Below, piece after piece: positions 1 to 8,614 of a stretch of 48,114 bases of DNA. The stretch comes from Planctomycetota bacterium (lineage in GTDB: Bacteria > Planctomycetota > UBA8108 > UBA1146), in contig DUAN01000016.1 in assembly GCA_012960845.1 (NCBI GenBank), positions 1 through 48,114 of the forward strand, read 5' to 3'. A program made the translations under genes and the position numbers. The first letter of the stretch is position 1. Each line of letters starts with the position of its first letter. Below the pieces are notes generated by a model that worked only from the letters and a program-made list of their open reading frames with translations, ran no database searches and was not told the origin of the DNA.

Positions 1-2589
1 ATCGTGGTTTCCTGGGAGCATCACTCGGCGGCTTGCCTGGTTCCGCCGAGGCGACGACCCATCTCCATCCAGGATGACTCACAACTGGATACGGTCGCGG
101 CAGTCCTCTCGGTGCTGGAGCAGACCGGTTCCATCATCCTCGACGAGACCGACCCCGATCTGCTCATCGTCCGGGGAATCGCCACCGCGAGTTCTCGCCC
201 CTTCATCTCGTTTCCAGCGGCGCCCACCGATCTGTTCCTGCCCCGGGTGATTCCAGTCTCTCCCGCTCCAGCGCTACTCGAGGGGCTGCATCCTCGATAC
301 TGGACCATCCTGCAGGGTCAGGTGGCGAGCGGAGTTCCACTGCTGATCGATCAGCAGGGTCAGGGGCTGATCGGTCGCTCCGATGGTGGATTCCACTGGG
401 GATTCCTACCCGATGATGGAGACCTGTGGCGTCGCTCCGACTGGCCGGTGCTGCTCGGTCGAATGATCGAAGAACTGGTGCCCACTGCGACTCGTCAGCC
501 ACCATCGATGGCCGCGATGGCGAGCGCCCAGCTGCCGCTGATCCTGGCACTGCTGCTGGCGCTGTGCGGATCGCTATCGCTCGGTCGCAGTGGTCTGCTG
601 GCGACCTTGCTGATCTGCGTCGCCATCGCAGTCGGACAGGTGCCCAGCTCGGCACGGCCGCTGATCGGAGACGAGAACCTCGAACAGATCAGTGCCGCCA
701 CCGACGCCGGTCGATCTTTGCAACTGCTCGACAGTTCCTCACCGGCGTCCCCCGCTCTGATCCAGCGAATTCAACAACGAGGGGTCGGTCTCACCCTGGT
801 GACCGATCCGAGCCGCCTCAACGATTCTCCGATCACCCGCGTCCGACCGGGTCAGCAATACTCCATCGAGGGATGGAAATCAGCACTGGCGCTCTCGCCG
901 CAAGGCACCACGACCCGCATCGAGTGGCCATGGATCGCCGAGCAATCTGGAGTCTGGCTACTGAAACGTGAAGCACAGCAGTCGCTCGGTGATGATCCCG
1001 ATCGGATGGTAGTCATCGTCGAGTCATCCATCCCTGCAGCACTGTGGAGCGATCCCGAGGCGATCGCGGCAAAGTTGTTACCGCAACCGCAGTTCTCGAT
1101 GGTCGGGGGGATCGGCCACTTGCCACAGCCGGCGGCGGGATCCGTCATCGTCTGGAATGGCAGCGCCATCGCAGCAGATCAGTTCGAACCGCTGGAATCC
1201 TGGATCGAGCAGGGCGGCACCTTTCTGGCCCTTCCCGCCGATCGCTTCTGTGACGACGAACCGACCCGCCTCGGTCTCGAAGGTATCCTCGCCACCGCGA
1301 TCCCTGCGGCACCCGATCCGCCACTGCAGGATCTCGGAGTGTTGTTACTCGATCTCTCCGGCAGTCTCTCGGGAGCATCCTCCACGATACTACTCGAGGG
1401 GACGATGGCGCTCCTCGATGGCTCTCCGCGAAACAGTCGCTGGGGCATCGCGGGCTTCCGCGATCGACTCGACTGGATCATCGAACCGGGAACGCCGATC
1501 GATTCCTCTTGGCTCGAACGGATCCCTCCTCAGATCACGGCGGGAGGTGGAACCGATCTGGGTCAAGCGTTGCGACAGTGCCGAGATGCGATGATCGATC
1601 ATCCAGGAGGTCGATCGCTGGTGGTGATCACCGACGGGCGCACGACACCGGACGACTGGATCGCCATCGGCGACTCGTTGAAGAAGGCTGCCATCGAACT
1701 CGACATCGTACTGGTTGGAGATTCGATCGAACGTTCCGCGGTGGAACGGCTCTGTCGTCATTCCGGAGGGCAACTCCACCACGCTCGAAGTTCCAGTCAT
1801 GCCGCGGCTCTGCTGCAAGATGCAGTGCAATCGACAGAACAGGGCTGGCAACCGGTCGAGTCACCGGTACTGATATCCGCTGTCGATCGCTTCATCGAAG
1901 CGGGTCCGAGGCTTCCCCCGGAACCGAGCCGCAGAGTGGCCATCGACGCACCCTCGCGTCACCCCGATGGAAAGTGGCTCTGGGTCGATGGCAGTGGTGC
2001 GCCGATCCTGGCGATTCGCCCCATCGGGGAAGGGATCAGTGCAACCTGGTATTCCGGCCTCGATCGATTCAGTTTGGCCGGATCCGTCGACGAAACTCAT
2101 GCCCATCTATCGCAGTTGTTGGCGGTGGCTGCCGAGCAACGCCAGCCACCGCACCGAAGAGGATTCGTCACCCGCACTGCCAGCGGAATGCCACAACTTT
2201 GGTGGTCTCGACTGGAGGGTGATCCTTTGTCGGGGGAGGTCACTGGCGGTCATGTGGGGAGCGAGGCGCTGCGGCTCCGGGGTGTCGCCACTCCCGGAGA
2301 GAACGGGTTCGTGGCACCGCTCCCATCGATCACCGGAAATACCCCATCGTCACCGATCTGGTGGAAACAAGGCTCTCACATCGATGCAGCAGCGATTCCT
2401 GCTGGTGGAACTGCTCGGCGCTGGCGCTCGGTACTGGGCGATCGAACGCTGGCCCCATCCAGCCTTGGGGCGCCGGTCGGGTGGCTACTGGTTGTGGCTG
2501 CTGCGTCGTTGCTCAGCAGCCGAGTGCGTCAGGGGTGGGATCGACTCCTGCAACGGGATACGGCGGTGGAAGCGGCCCGGAACCGTTGA
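1..2589 (+). CDS. Membrane-anchored vWA-domain protein (BatA/GATase-like type), 5'-truncated
   Basis: Probable inner-membrane protein with a von Willebrand factor A domain for metal-dependent protein binding. Numbering here is from the GTG at 4, but the frame is open to the window edge, so the true start probably lies upstream. Two adjacent hydrophobic segments lie near residues 174-210 and a third near 827-841. A glutamine-amidotransferase-like stretch, recognised by its text pattern (a WNGSAIAADQFEPLESWIEQGG-type segment), precedes the vWA domain at about 440-600. The MIDAS metal site is intact: D450-x-S452-x-S454, T517 and D544. In planctomycetes such proteins often follow MoxR ATPase and DUF58 genes, which would be off the left edge (family knowledge). 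The last 77 bp overlap the 3' end of the convergent nuclease gene. The exact role is unknown; the vWA call is secure. Confidence 0.8.
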   Translation: MVVSWEHHSAACLVPPRRRPISIQDDSQLDTVAAVLSVLEQTGSIILDETDPDLLIVRGIATASSRPFISFPAAPTDLFLPRVIPVSPAPALLEGLHPRYWTILQGQVASGVPLLIDQQGQGLIGRSDGGFHWGFLPDDGDLWRRSDWPVLLGRMIEELVPTATRQPPSMAAMASAQLPLILALLLALCGSLSLGRSGLLATLLICVAIAVGQVPSSARPLIGDENLEQISAATDAGRSLQLLDSSSPASPALIQRIQQRGVGLTLVTDPSRLNDSPITRVRPGQQYSIEGWKSALALSPQGTTTRIEWPWIAEQSGVWLLKREAQQSLGDDPDRMVVIVESSIPAALWSDPEAIAAKLLPQPQFSMVGGIGHLPQPAAGSVIVWNGSAIAADQFEPLESWIEQGGTFLALPADRFCDDEPTRLGLEGILATAIPAAPDPPLQDLGVLLLDLSGSLSGASSTILLEGTMALLDGSPRNSRWGIAGFRDRLDWIIEPGTPIDSSWLERIPPQITAGGGTDLGQALRQCRDAMIDHPGGRSLVVITDGRTTPDDWIAIGDSLKKAAIELDIVLVGDSIERSAVERLCRHSGGQLHHARSSSHAAALLQDAVQSTEQGWQPVESPVLISAVDRFIEAGPRLPPEPSRRVAIDAPSRHPDGKWLWVDGSGAPILAIRPIGEGISATWYSGLDRFSLAGSVDETHAHLSQLLAVAAEQRQPPHRRGFVTRTASGMPQLWWSRLEGDPLSGEVTGGHVGSEALRLRGVATPGENGFVAPLPSITGNTPSSPIWWKQGSHIDAAAIPAGGTARRWRSVLGDRTLAPSSLGAPVGWLLVVAAASLLSSRVRQGWDRLLQRDTAVEAARNR

Positions 2590-4477
2590 ACAGTTCTTGC
2601 AGGATGACCACGGCATCGGAGATATCGAGACTTCCATCATCGTTGGCGTCTCCGGCGTCCTCACAACTGAGCTGGGTGGTACTGCCGAAGAGCAGATCGA
2701 GCAGCAGGATCGGATCGCTGATGTCGACGGTGAAATCACGATTGGCATCCCCACGGATGAAAATCTGTGGACCCGGAGGAGGCGGGACGATGGCCGAGCC
2801 GGGTCCTCCAGGACTGCCGAGATCACCAGATCCATAGGGGGTGGTGGCGCTGATCCAGACTGCTGGATCATTGGGATCGGGCGCCAGCAAGTCGAGAAGC
2901 TCCGCAGAGAATCCGGCCAGGAAGGGCCAAGTAGCGGAAGAGTACATCACTCTCGCTCGCTCCACTGCGAGTGGATCGATCAGCACCACTTCATCGATGC
3001 TGTTGGCCAGGATCAGATTTCCTCCGTAGACATAATCCGCGACCACTCCACCGTTGGTCGCGACATTTCCATCGCGAGCCAACACGAGAAACTCCAGCGG
3101 TTCGATCAGAAGCCCTGCGGGTGCGTTGATCTGATGAAGATCGATATCGTCATCGCGAATTGTCCAGCCGTTGAGATCGACTGTGGCACTTCCTCGGTTG
3201 AAGATTTCGAACCATTCCCCGACCGCATCGCTGACCACCGAGGGATTCGGCATCAGCTCCGAGATGACCAGGTTCACCGCGCCGGGATCGGGGGGGGGTG
3301 CTCCACACCCCTGGCCAGTCAGCGGCACGGCGGACACGGTCGAGCCTGTGGCACTCTCATTTCCCGAGACATCGGTCGCAGTGACCTGATAGAAGTACTG
3401 GGTTCCGCCATCCACTGCGGTGTCGATCAGGCTGCTGACAGACCCGCTGGAGGTGAGCAAGGTGAACGGTCCCTGAACAACGGTCGCTCGGTAGATGGAA
3501 TAGCCCGAAAGGTCACTCTCGCTGTTGTTTGCCCAGTCGACGGTGACCTGGCACTCTCCAGCCACCGCCGAAAGGCTGGTCGGAGCCGCCGGCGGTGTGG
3601 TATCGGAGGTGGGACAGACCCAGATCTGACAGACATATTCAGGATGATCGACGTATGGATTTCTATTTCCCTGATATCCGAAGACCACATCGTTTCTCAT
3701 CTGTTCCTCGGCACTGACCGGATCCTCGATGTGCCACTCGAGCAGGGTCGAAAGTAATCCCATGTAGGCGATACTCTGATTGGCCGATGTGTTCGACACG
3801 ATCTGCGAACGATTGTCGGTCAATCGGAGATCCGGTTCGCTGCAGCCACTGATCGAGTGAGTGCCTCCCTCGTACCGCGTCTCCATGTAGAACATCGATC
3901 GTGCCGCATCTCCTCGGTGATCTTCCCACACTTGCCACGATCCCGAATTTCCAGCACCACTCCCGAGATTGGTGAAAGGTGTGCCTTCGGCGGCATAAGA
4001 GGAACAACTGGTAAAGCACCAGTCATAGGGACGATTGCCCCGTGAAGAGTTGTAGGAGGGACTCGCCGCATGGAGGTGGTGAGCATCCGAGTAAGGGTAA
4101 TTGCAGGAGTTGTCATTGGTGTAGCCATAGGATGAAGGCCAGGTGTGCTCTCGGTTCCAGCCATTGGTCGTGTTCTGGGCGGACCACGGGACCGAGGTGT
4201 TGCGATAGAAGTTGATCACATTGGCAAGGTTGGCTGGATCTTCGTCGGCGGCACCGACGATATCCCAGGTATCGGTCGCAGAACTGGTGTAGGGAAATCG
4301 TTGATGATCATCGATGATGGAGTGCAAAGCCTGACGCAGCGATTCACCGACCAATCCATTGGCTGGATTGTAATAGCCAGGCGGTGGGTCCGCCTGCAAC
4401 GGTCCTGTCGACAGCAGGCAGAGCCACTGAAGCCAGATGGCTATGAGAATCGTAGGTGTCCGTTTCTGGACCATCAT
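2513..4477 (-). CDS. Secreted endonuclease I family nuclease with FnIII, lamin-tail and dockerin-like domains
   Basis: Predicted extracellular nuclease of 654 residues. A signal peptide is visible at residues 1-29 (basic start, hydrophobic core, cleavage near LQA). The endonuclease I domain (EndA/NucM type) spans about 35-290. It shows the NREHTWPSS motif with the probable catalytic H111, and a D131-x-HH133-134 stretch followed by N143, R146 and N148. Then come an FnIII domain (about 295-390), a lamin-tail domain (about 400-550, starting VISELMPNP) and a double dockerin-like module (about 575-654) ending DPTPDALGC. Enzymes of this family cut DNA and RNA non-specifically with a divalent metal; nutrient scavenging is likely (inference). 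The ATG at 4477 has only a weak, distant purine-rich RBS. The tail is shared with the products at 4770-6998 and 12252-17525. Confidence 0.88.
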   Translation of the reverse strand: MMVQKRTPTILIAIWLQWLCLLSTGPLQADPPPGYYNPANGLVGESLRQALHSIIDDHQRFPYTSSATDTWDIVGAADEDPANLANVINFYRNTSVPWSAQNTTNGWNREHTWPSSYGYTNDNSCNYPYSDAHHLHAASPSYNSSRGNRPYDWCFTSCSSYAAEGTPFTNLGSGAGNSGSWQVWEDHRGDAARSMFYMETRYEGGTHSISGCSEPDLRLTDNRSQIVSNTSANQSIAYMGLLSTLLEWHIEDPVSAEEQMRNDVVFGYQGNRNPYVDHPEYVCQIWVCPTSDTTPPAAPTSLSAVAGECQVTVDWANNSESDLSGYSIYRATVVQGPFTLLTSSGSVSSLIDTAVDGGTQYFYQVTATDVSGNESATGSTVSAVPLTGQGCGAPPPDPGAVNLVISELMPNPSVVSDAVGEWFEIFNRGSATVDLNGWTIRDDDIDLHQINAPAGLLIEPLEFLVLARDGNVATNGGVVADYVYGGNLILANSIDEVVLIDPLAVERARVMYSSATWPFLAGFSAELLDLLAPDPNDPAVWISATTPYGSGDLGSPGGPGSAIVPPPPGPQIFIRGDANRDFTVDISDPILLLDLLFGSTTQLSCEDAGDANDDGSLDISDAVVILQELFNGSGPLPPPYPVAGVDPTPDALGC

Positions 4478-4769
4478 CGTCCGATCTAGGGCTCTCTGAA
4501 GTCTACCTCAGTCCCCGGAGGGGTGAGAGACTTCTCGTGAAGTGACTATCCAGTCCATACTACCACTTAACAAAATGAAGCCGGGTCAATTGCCCGCCTC
4601 CCAGCGGGCTGAGGGTCACAGGGCAAATCGCCGGGAAAGATCCGATAAATCGCAAACAACAGAGTTTTGACATTCTGTACTAACATTACAAATACAAATA
4701 CAAACTATTTACAAAAACCTCTGAATCGTGGACAATGGAACACTTCCAGTGGAGTGAGCTGGAAGAAGG
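4478..4769. promoter_or_regulatory. Divergent intergenic promoter region with an AT-rich island
   Basis: This 292-bp gap separates two divergently transcribed secreted-protein genes and holds no credible ORF. It contains a TTGACA at 4667-4672, a perfect match to a sigma-70 -35 box on the plus strand. An unusually AT-rich run with short ACAAAT/ACAAAC direct repeats follows (about 4680-4715). No good -10 box at 16-18 bp spacing stands out, so promoter assignment is tentative. Confidence 0.35.
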
Positions 4770-6998
4770 ATGGGGAGCCTGATGAATTTGCCGATGTCAT
4801 GGACAACTGCGCTCGGTGCAATACTGCTCGGCGCACTGCTGCTGCTGCCTCCCCAGCTCCAAGCTCAGGGGTGGGTCATCAGCGGGACCGTGGCGGATGC
4901 TCTGGGGAGCCCGATTCCCCAGGTGGACCTCGATCTGATCAACGATCTGGCCCCTTCGGTAGAGATTGCGGTCAGTGGAGACACCACGGGTCCCGACGGA
5001 ACCTTTTCGATGACCATCCTCGACGCGGTTCCAGCCGGAGCCTTCTCGCTGCAGGTCGAACCCCCACCTGGATTCTTGTCGACCACCCTCTCGCTCTCCC
5101 TCTCCGGAAGTATCGATGTGGGAGTCATCAACCTCGGAAGTGGCTGGATCATCAGCGGAATCGTCCAGGACACCAACGGCAATCCCTTGACTCCCATCGA
5201 CATCGACATGAGAGGAACCAATACCGGGTGGATCAACTTGACCGGGGATTTCACCAATGCCGCTGGAATTTTCACAATCACCTTGTCAGCACTGGTCGAT
5301 GAATATCGAATTGTCTTTTCGATGGCGACTCCCACACCGACAGTATTTCCCCTTCAACTGGACAATGTCTTTCTGTTTGGTGACACCGACCTGGGCACAA
5401 TCGTGATGGACCCAGGCTTCACCGTGATCGGTTCTATCATCGACGATACCGGAGCTCCGCTATCCGGCATCGACATGAACGCCATCGATGCGCAGGGCAT
5501 TCCTGCGGAGCTGTTCAATGACGATTCTGATCTCAATGGCAACTTCTCCGTGTTGTTTCCGGCAGGGACCTGGGAGGCTAGCCTGCGCTCAGTCGATCCC
5601 ACCGCCACCCAGGAATGGGTCCCACACACCTTCCCACTGCTGGTCGTGGATGGACCTCTCGATCTTGGAACGACCCAGATGCTTCCCGGCTATCACTTCA
5701 TTGGTGAGGTGCACGACTCGATGGGTAATTGGGTTGAAGGGGCCGACCTGGATGCAGAGCACTCTGCGACGGGAATCTCCATCACGATCAACAATGACAC
5801 CACCGACATCAACGGTCGATTCGAAGTGATATTGCCCATTGGCTCGCTTCTGCTCGAAATCGATCCACCCCTGGTAGGTCCAGTTCTTCAGACCGTGATC
5901 GTGCCGCTCGGTGTGGTTGCAGGTGCTCCTGTCGACCTCGGGATCATCGTGCTTCCCGACGGTGTTCTGCTCTCTGGTAGGTGCATCGACTCGATTGGCG
6001 CACCGGTCGGGCTAGTCGATGTGGAACTGTTCGATTCCGCGACAGGTATTCTGTATCCGACCATCCATGAAAACGGCTCCGCCGACGGCACCTTTTCCTT
6101 TGCCATCGACCCCGGCGTTTACGATCTGTTGATCATCCCGCCAGCAGCATCAGGAGTCGCTCCCATCCTTCAAGCAGGGATCAGCGTACTCGCCAGTACA
6201 GACCTTGGAGATCTGGTGATGGAACCCGGAGTGCAACTCTCGGGAACCGTCGCTGCAGCAGGAGTGGCGCAACCCGATGTGTTGATAGAGGTTTCGGATC
6301 CAGCCAGCGGTATCATCCCGGCGTGGGGAACCTTGATCACCGATCCACTCGGGCACTACAGCGTGTCGCTGATTCCAGGAACCTACAATATCAACTTCAC
6401 CGCGCCTCTAGCGGGCGGATACGATGATCATGTCGAGACCAATCTACCTCTCGTCAACGATTTGATCCTCGACATCGATTTCGCTATACAGCCTCCCGCA
6501 GGCGTGACCTCCTTGCTTTGCAATGCCGCTGGAAGCACCATCGAGTTGACCTGGATCAATGCAGAACCGGATTACGATACGATCACGGTCTTCCGGGAAG
6601 GGCTCATCCTCGGCCAGATCGCCGGCACAGACAGTCAGTTTCTGGACTCGTCGCCGCTGGTTGGAATCCCGGCCCTTTATGAGATCATGGCCACACGCGA
6701 CGGGCTCAACTCCGCGAGCAGTCCTTGCAGCGTCACCGCACCGGTTGTTTTCGTTCGCTGCGATGCGAGTCCGGATGGCCTGGTCACCATCGCAGATGCG
6801 GTGACAATCCTCAGCTACATGTTTACACAGGGACCTCTATCCTGCCCCGATGCCGCCGATTGCAACGACTCGGGAGAGATCAACATTGCCGACCCGGTGG
6901 CCTTGCTCCAGTTCCTCTTCGTCACTGGAACTCCACCGCCAGTTCCTTATCCCACTGCCGATGTCGATCCGACGCCGGACTCACTCGGTTGTTCCTGA
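4770..6998 (+). CDS. Secreted protein with six carboxypeptidase-regulatory-like repeats and a dockerin-like tail
   Basis: Predicted exported structural or adhesive protein of up to 742 residues, with no catalytic domain seen. After an N-terminal hydrophobic signal (cleavage near LQAQG) come six repeats of about 90 residues. Each opens with a G-[WFYV]-x(2)-[SI]-G-x-[VI]-x-D pattern and ends in a DLG-x-[IL]-hydrophobic strand, typical of carboxypeptidase-regulatory or SdrB-like beta-sandwiches. A Cys-flanked FnIII-like module (about 580-665) follows; the same module recurs seven times in the subtilisin at 12252-17525. The C-terminus is the double dockerin-like module ending DPTPDSLGCS. Two starts are possible: ATG 4770 has AGAAGG abutting it, while ATG 4782 has GGGGAG four bases upstream and lacks four residues. 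Adhesin or matrix function is inference. Confidence 0.8.
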   Translation: MGSLMNLPMSWTTALGAILLGALLLLPPQLQAQGWVISGTVADALGSPIPQVDLDLINDLAPSVEIAVSGDTTGPDGTFSMTILDAVPAGAFSLQVEPPPGFLSTTLSLSLSGSIDVGVINLGSGWIISGIVQDTNGNPLTPIDIDMRGTNTGWINLTGDFTNAAGIFTITLSALVDEYRIVFSMATPTPTVFPLQLDNVFLFGDTDLGTIVMDPGFTVIGSIIDDTGAPLSGIDMNAIDAQGIPAELFNDDSDLNGNFSVLFPAGTWEASLRSVDPTATQEWVPHTFPLLVVDGPLDLGTTQMLPGYHFIGEVHDSMGNWVEGADLDAEHSATGISITINNDTTDINGRFEVILPIGSLLLEIDPPLVGPVLQTVIVPLGVVAGAPVDLGIIVLPDGVLLSGRCIDSIGAPVGLVDVELFDSATGILYPTIHENGSADGTFSFAIDPGVYDLLIIPPAASGVAPILQAGISVLASTDLGDLVMEPGVQLSGTVAAAGVAQPDVLIEVSDPASGIIPAWGTLITDPLGHYSVSLIPGTYNINFTAPLAGGYDDHVETNLPLVNDLILDIDFAIQPPAGVTSLLCNAAGSTIELTWINAEPDYDTITVFREGLILGQIAGTDSQFLDSSPLVGIPALYEIMATRDGLNSASSPCSVTAPVVFVRCDASPDGLVTIADAVTILSYMFTQGPLSCPDAADCNDSGEINIADPVALLQFLFVTGTPPPVPYPTADVDPTPDSLGCS

Positions 6999-7022
6999 TC
7001 CTGATCCTGATCCACGGACCAC

Positions 7023-7093
7023 AACGAGGTTCTGAGTCCCAACGAGGTTCTGAGTCCCAACGAGGTTCTGAGTCCCAACGGGGTTCTGATTCC
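7023..7093 (+). repeat. 18-bp tandem repeat, 3.9 copies
   Basis: Three perfect copies of AACGAGGTTCTGAGTCCC start at 7023, 7041 and 7059, followed by a diverged partial copy at 7077-7093. It lies between the 3' ends of two convergent genes and is preceded by three CTGATC hexamers (about 6995-7012). There are no spacers, so it is not CRISPR-like. The unit has no obvious palindrome and no poly-T, so it is not a canonical terminator. Confidence 0.9.
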
Positions 7094-7126
7094 AACTCCC
7101 ACGATGCGAGACGGGAAACTCGAATC

Positions 7127-8614
7127 TCATAGCCCCTGGCGGATCTTTTCTCGATGCACTGCCTGGAGGATTCCCTCCCAGCTCTTGTCAGCCAGTTTCC
7201 TGCCGTTGAGGTAGAGCACAGGAGTGCGATCGATGCCGAGGCGTTGGCCCTCATCCAGGTCTTCGGTGATCATCATGACCAGAACGGGAGAGAGTCGATC
7301 TTTCTCGAATCGCTCGAGATCGAGACCGATCTCTTTCGCCAGCGCGGTGATGGTGGCGGCGGAAAGAGAGTTCTGAAGTTTGAACAAGCCAGAACCCATC
7401 TCCCAGTATTTTCCCTGAAGGCGAGCCGCTTCCGCAGCCAGTGCTGCATTCATCGACATCGGGTGGATCGATCCAAGGGGTTGATTTCGCACCACCACTT
7501 GCACCTGATCCGTGTGAACCTCCTGCACCTTCTCGAGAAATTCCCAGAGATCCTTGCAGCGCTCGCACTGGAAATCGACGAACTCGATGAACTGGATCGG
7601 CGCATCGCTGGGCCCTCGGGTCGCTCGGCCGTCGGTTTCGATGATGTGGACGGGCGGACTCGGCTTCTTCAAGTAAATCACCACGTCTGCAGCGGCCCTC
7701 ATCCTCTCGGCAAAACGAGCTTCCAGCACGATCCGTCTCTCCGTTAACAGATGAGCACGGATCGATTCCCTGATCTGATCCAGATCACCGACGATTCGAG
7801 TACGGTTCATGTTGAAGAAGGACTCGACTTCCGAATCCTTCACCGGTTCCAGTTTGGAATACACTTCCTGCTGGAGCAGTTGCCCCCCATCGATCCCTTG
7901 CTTCTTGCATTCCGCCTGGAGCAGCCTGTCATTGATTCGTCGATTCAATTCGCCGATCTCGATCTCGTACTTCTTCCAGTCGTACTCGTGTTCAAGATCC
8001 TCCAGGCCCTCCTCGATATCGAGAATCCTGAGCGGTTCTTCACCCACCATCACCACCACATCATCCAACCCGAGGTCGAGAGTTCTCTTCCGGAGTGGCT
8101 CCAGTTGATACTCGATCGGAATTCTCTGACTGATCTCCTCCAGCAGTGTGCGACCGATCTGGGCCGCTTGCTTGCGCAATACAGCGGCGTTCACTTCCTC
8201 GCGCACCTGTTCGAGGTCTGAACCGTAAAGATCTGGAGCGGAACGCAGTTCCTTCAGCAGTTGCTGCTCGGTGGGTGGAGACATCGATTGCATGATCGCT
8301 TTCTCGATGAACTCTTCTCGATTCAATCCGAGGCTACGGGCTTCCTGTCGAAACAGTCGGTCCTGAGTGGCGATCTGAACCAGGTCAATTCTCGCCGCGA
8401 TCCGCTCGACCATCAGCGATTCAAGTTGACCACCGACCCACTGGCCCAGTTGCAACTGCGGAATCTGTTCATTGCCGATCGCTGCGACGATCCCCTCGGG
8501 GGTGATCTGTGGGCAATCCTCGCCGACAGTGATCGTGGTGGGATCCTGCAACACAATTCTCCCTGGCTGCGAGAGCATCAATTCCAGGGTCAGTAGGGCA
8601 GAGATCACCAGCAT
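7127..8614 (-). CDS. Periplasmic SurA-like chaperone fused to a DsbA-like thioredoxin domain
   Basis: A 495-residue exported protein with two recognisable parts. Residues 1-20 resemble a weak signal sequence. Residues about 40-310 are helical and charged, with the pattern of SurA_N/trigger-factor-like chaperone arms (for example EEFIEKAIMQSMSPPTEQQL). Residues about 315-495 form a DsbA/thioredoxin_4 domain with a CERC active site (C350, C353) in an FVDFQCERC context, and the cis-proline loop RTP (P465) before VLYLNGRKL. The family oxidises or isomerises disulfides in exported proteins. The ATG overlaps the preceding stop by one base (TGATG), indicating translational coupling to the cytochrome/binding-protein gene. 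Likely role: folding partner of operon-encoded or neighbouring Cys-rich secreted proteins (inference). Confidence 0.82.
   Translation of the reverse strand: MLVISALLTLELMLSQPGRIVLQDPTTITVGEDCPQITPEGIVAAIGNEQIPQLQLGQWVGGQLESLMVERIAARIDLVQIATQDRLFRQEARSLGLNREEFIEKAIMQSMSPPTEQQLLKELRSAPDLYGSDLEQVREEVNAAVLRKQAAQIGRTLLEEISQRIPIEYQLEPLRKRTLDLGLDDVVVMVGEEPLRILDIEEGLEDLEHEYDWKKYEIEIGELNRRINDRLLQAECKKQGIDGGQLLQQEVYSKLEPVKDSEVESFFNMNRTRIVGDLDQIRESIRAHLLTERRIVLEARFAERMRAAADVVIYLKKPSPPVHIIETDGRATRGPSDAPIQFIEFVDFQCERCKDLWEFLEKVQEVHTDQVQVVVRNQPLGSIHPMSMNAALAAEAARLQGKYWEMGSGLFKLQNSLSAATITALAKEIGLDLERFEKDRLSPVLVMMITEDLDEGQRLGIDRTPVLYLNGRKLADKSWEGILQAVHREKIRQGL

Noticed and set aside
1967-3757. A 596-codon plus-strand open frame spanning the vWA 3' end and the antisense of the nuclease
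   Set aside because: The composition is low in hydrophobic structure and it lies antisense to a clear endonuclease I with intact motifs.
7023-7093. Possible CRISPR array or small repeat protein
   Set aside because: The repeats are contiguous without spacers, only 18 bp long, and the peptides read from either strand (GSESQR or SEPRWD type) have no start/RBS support.
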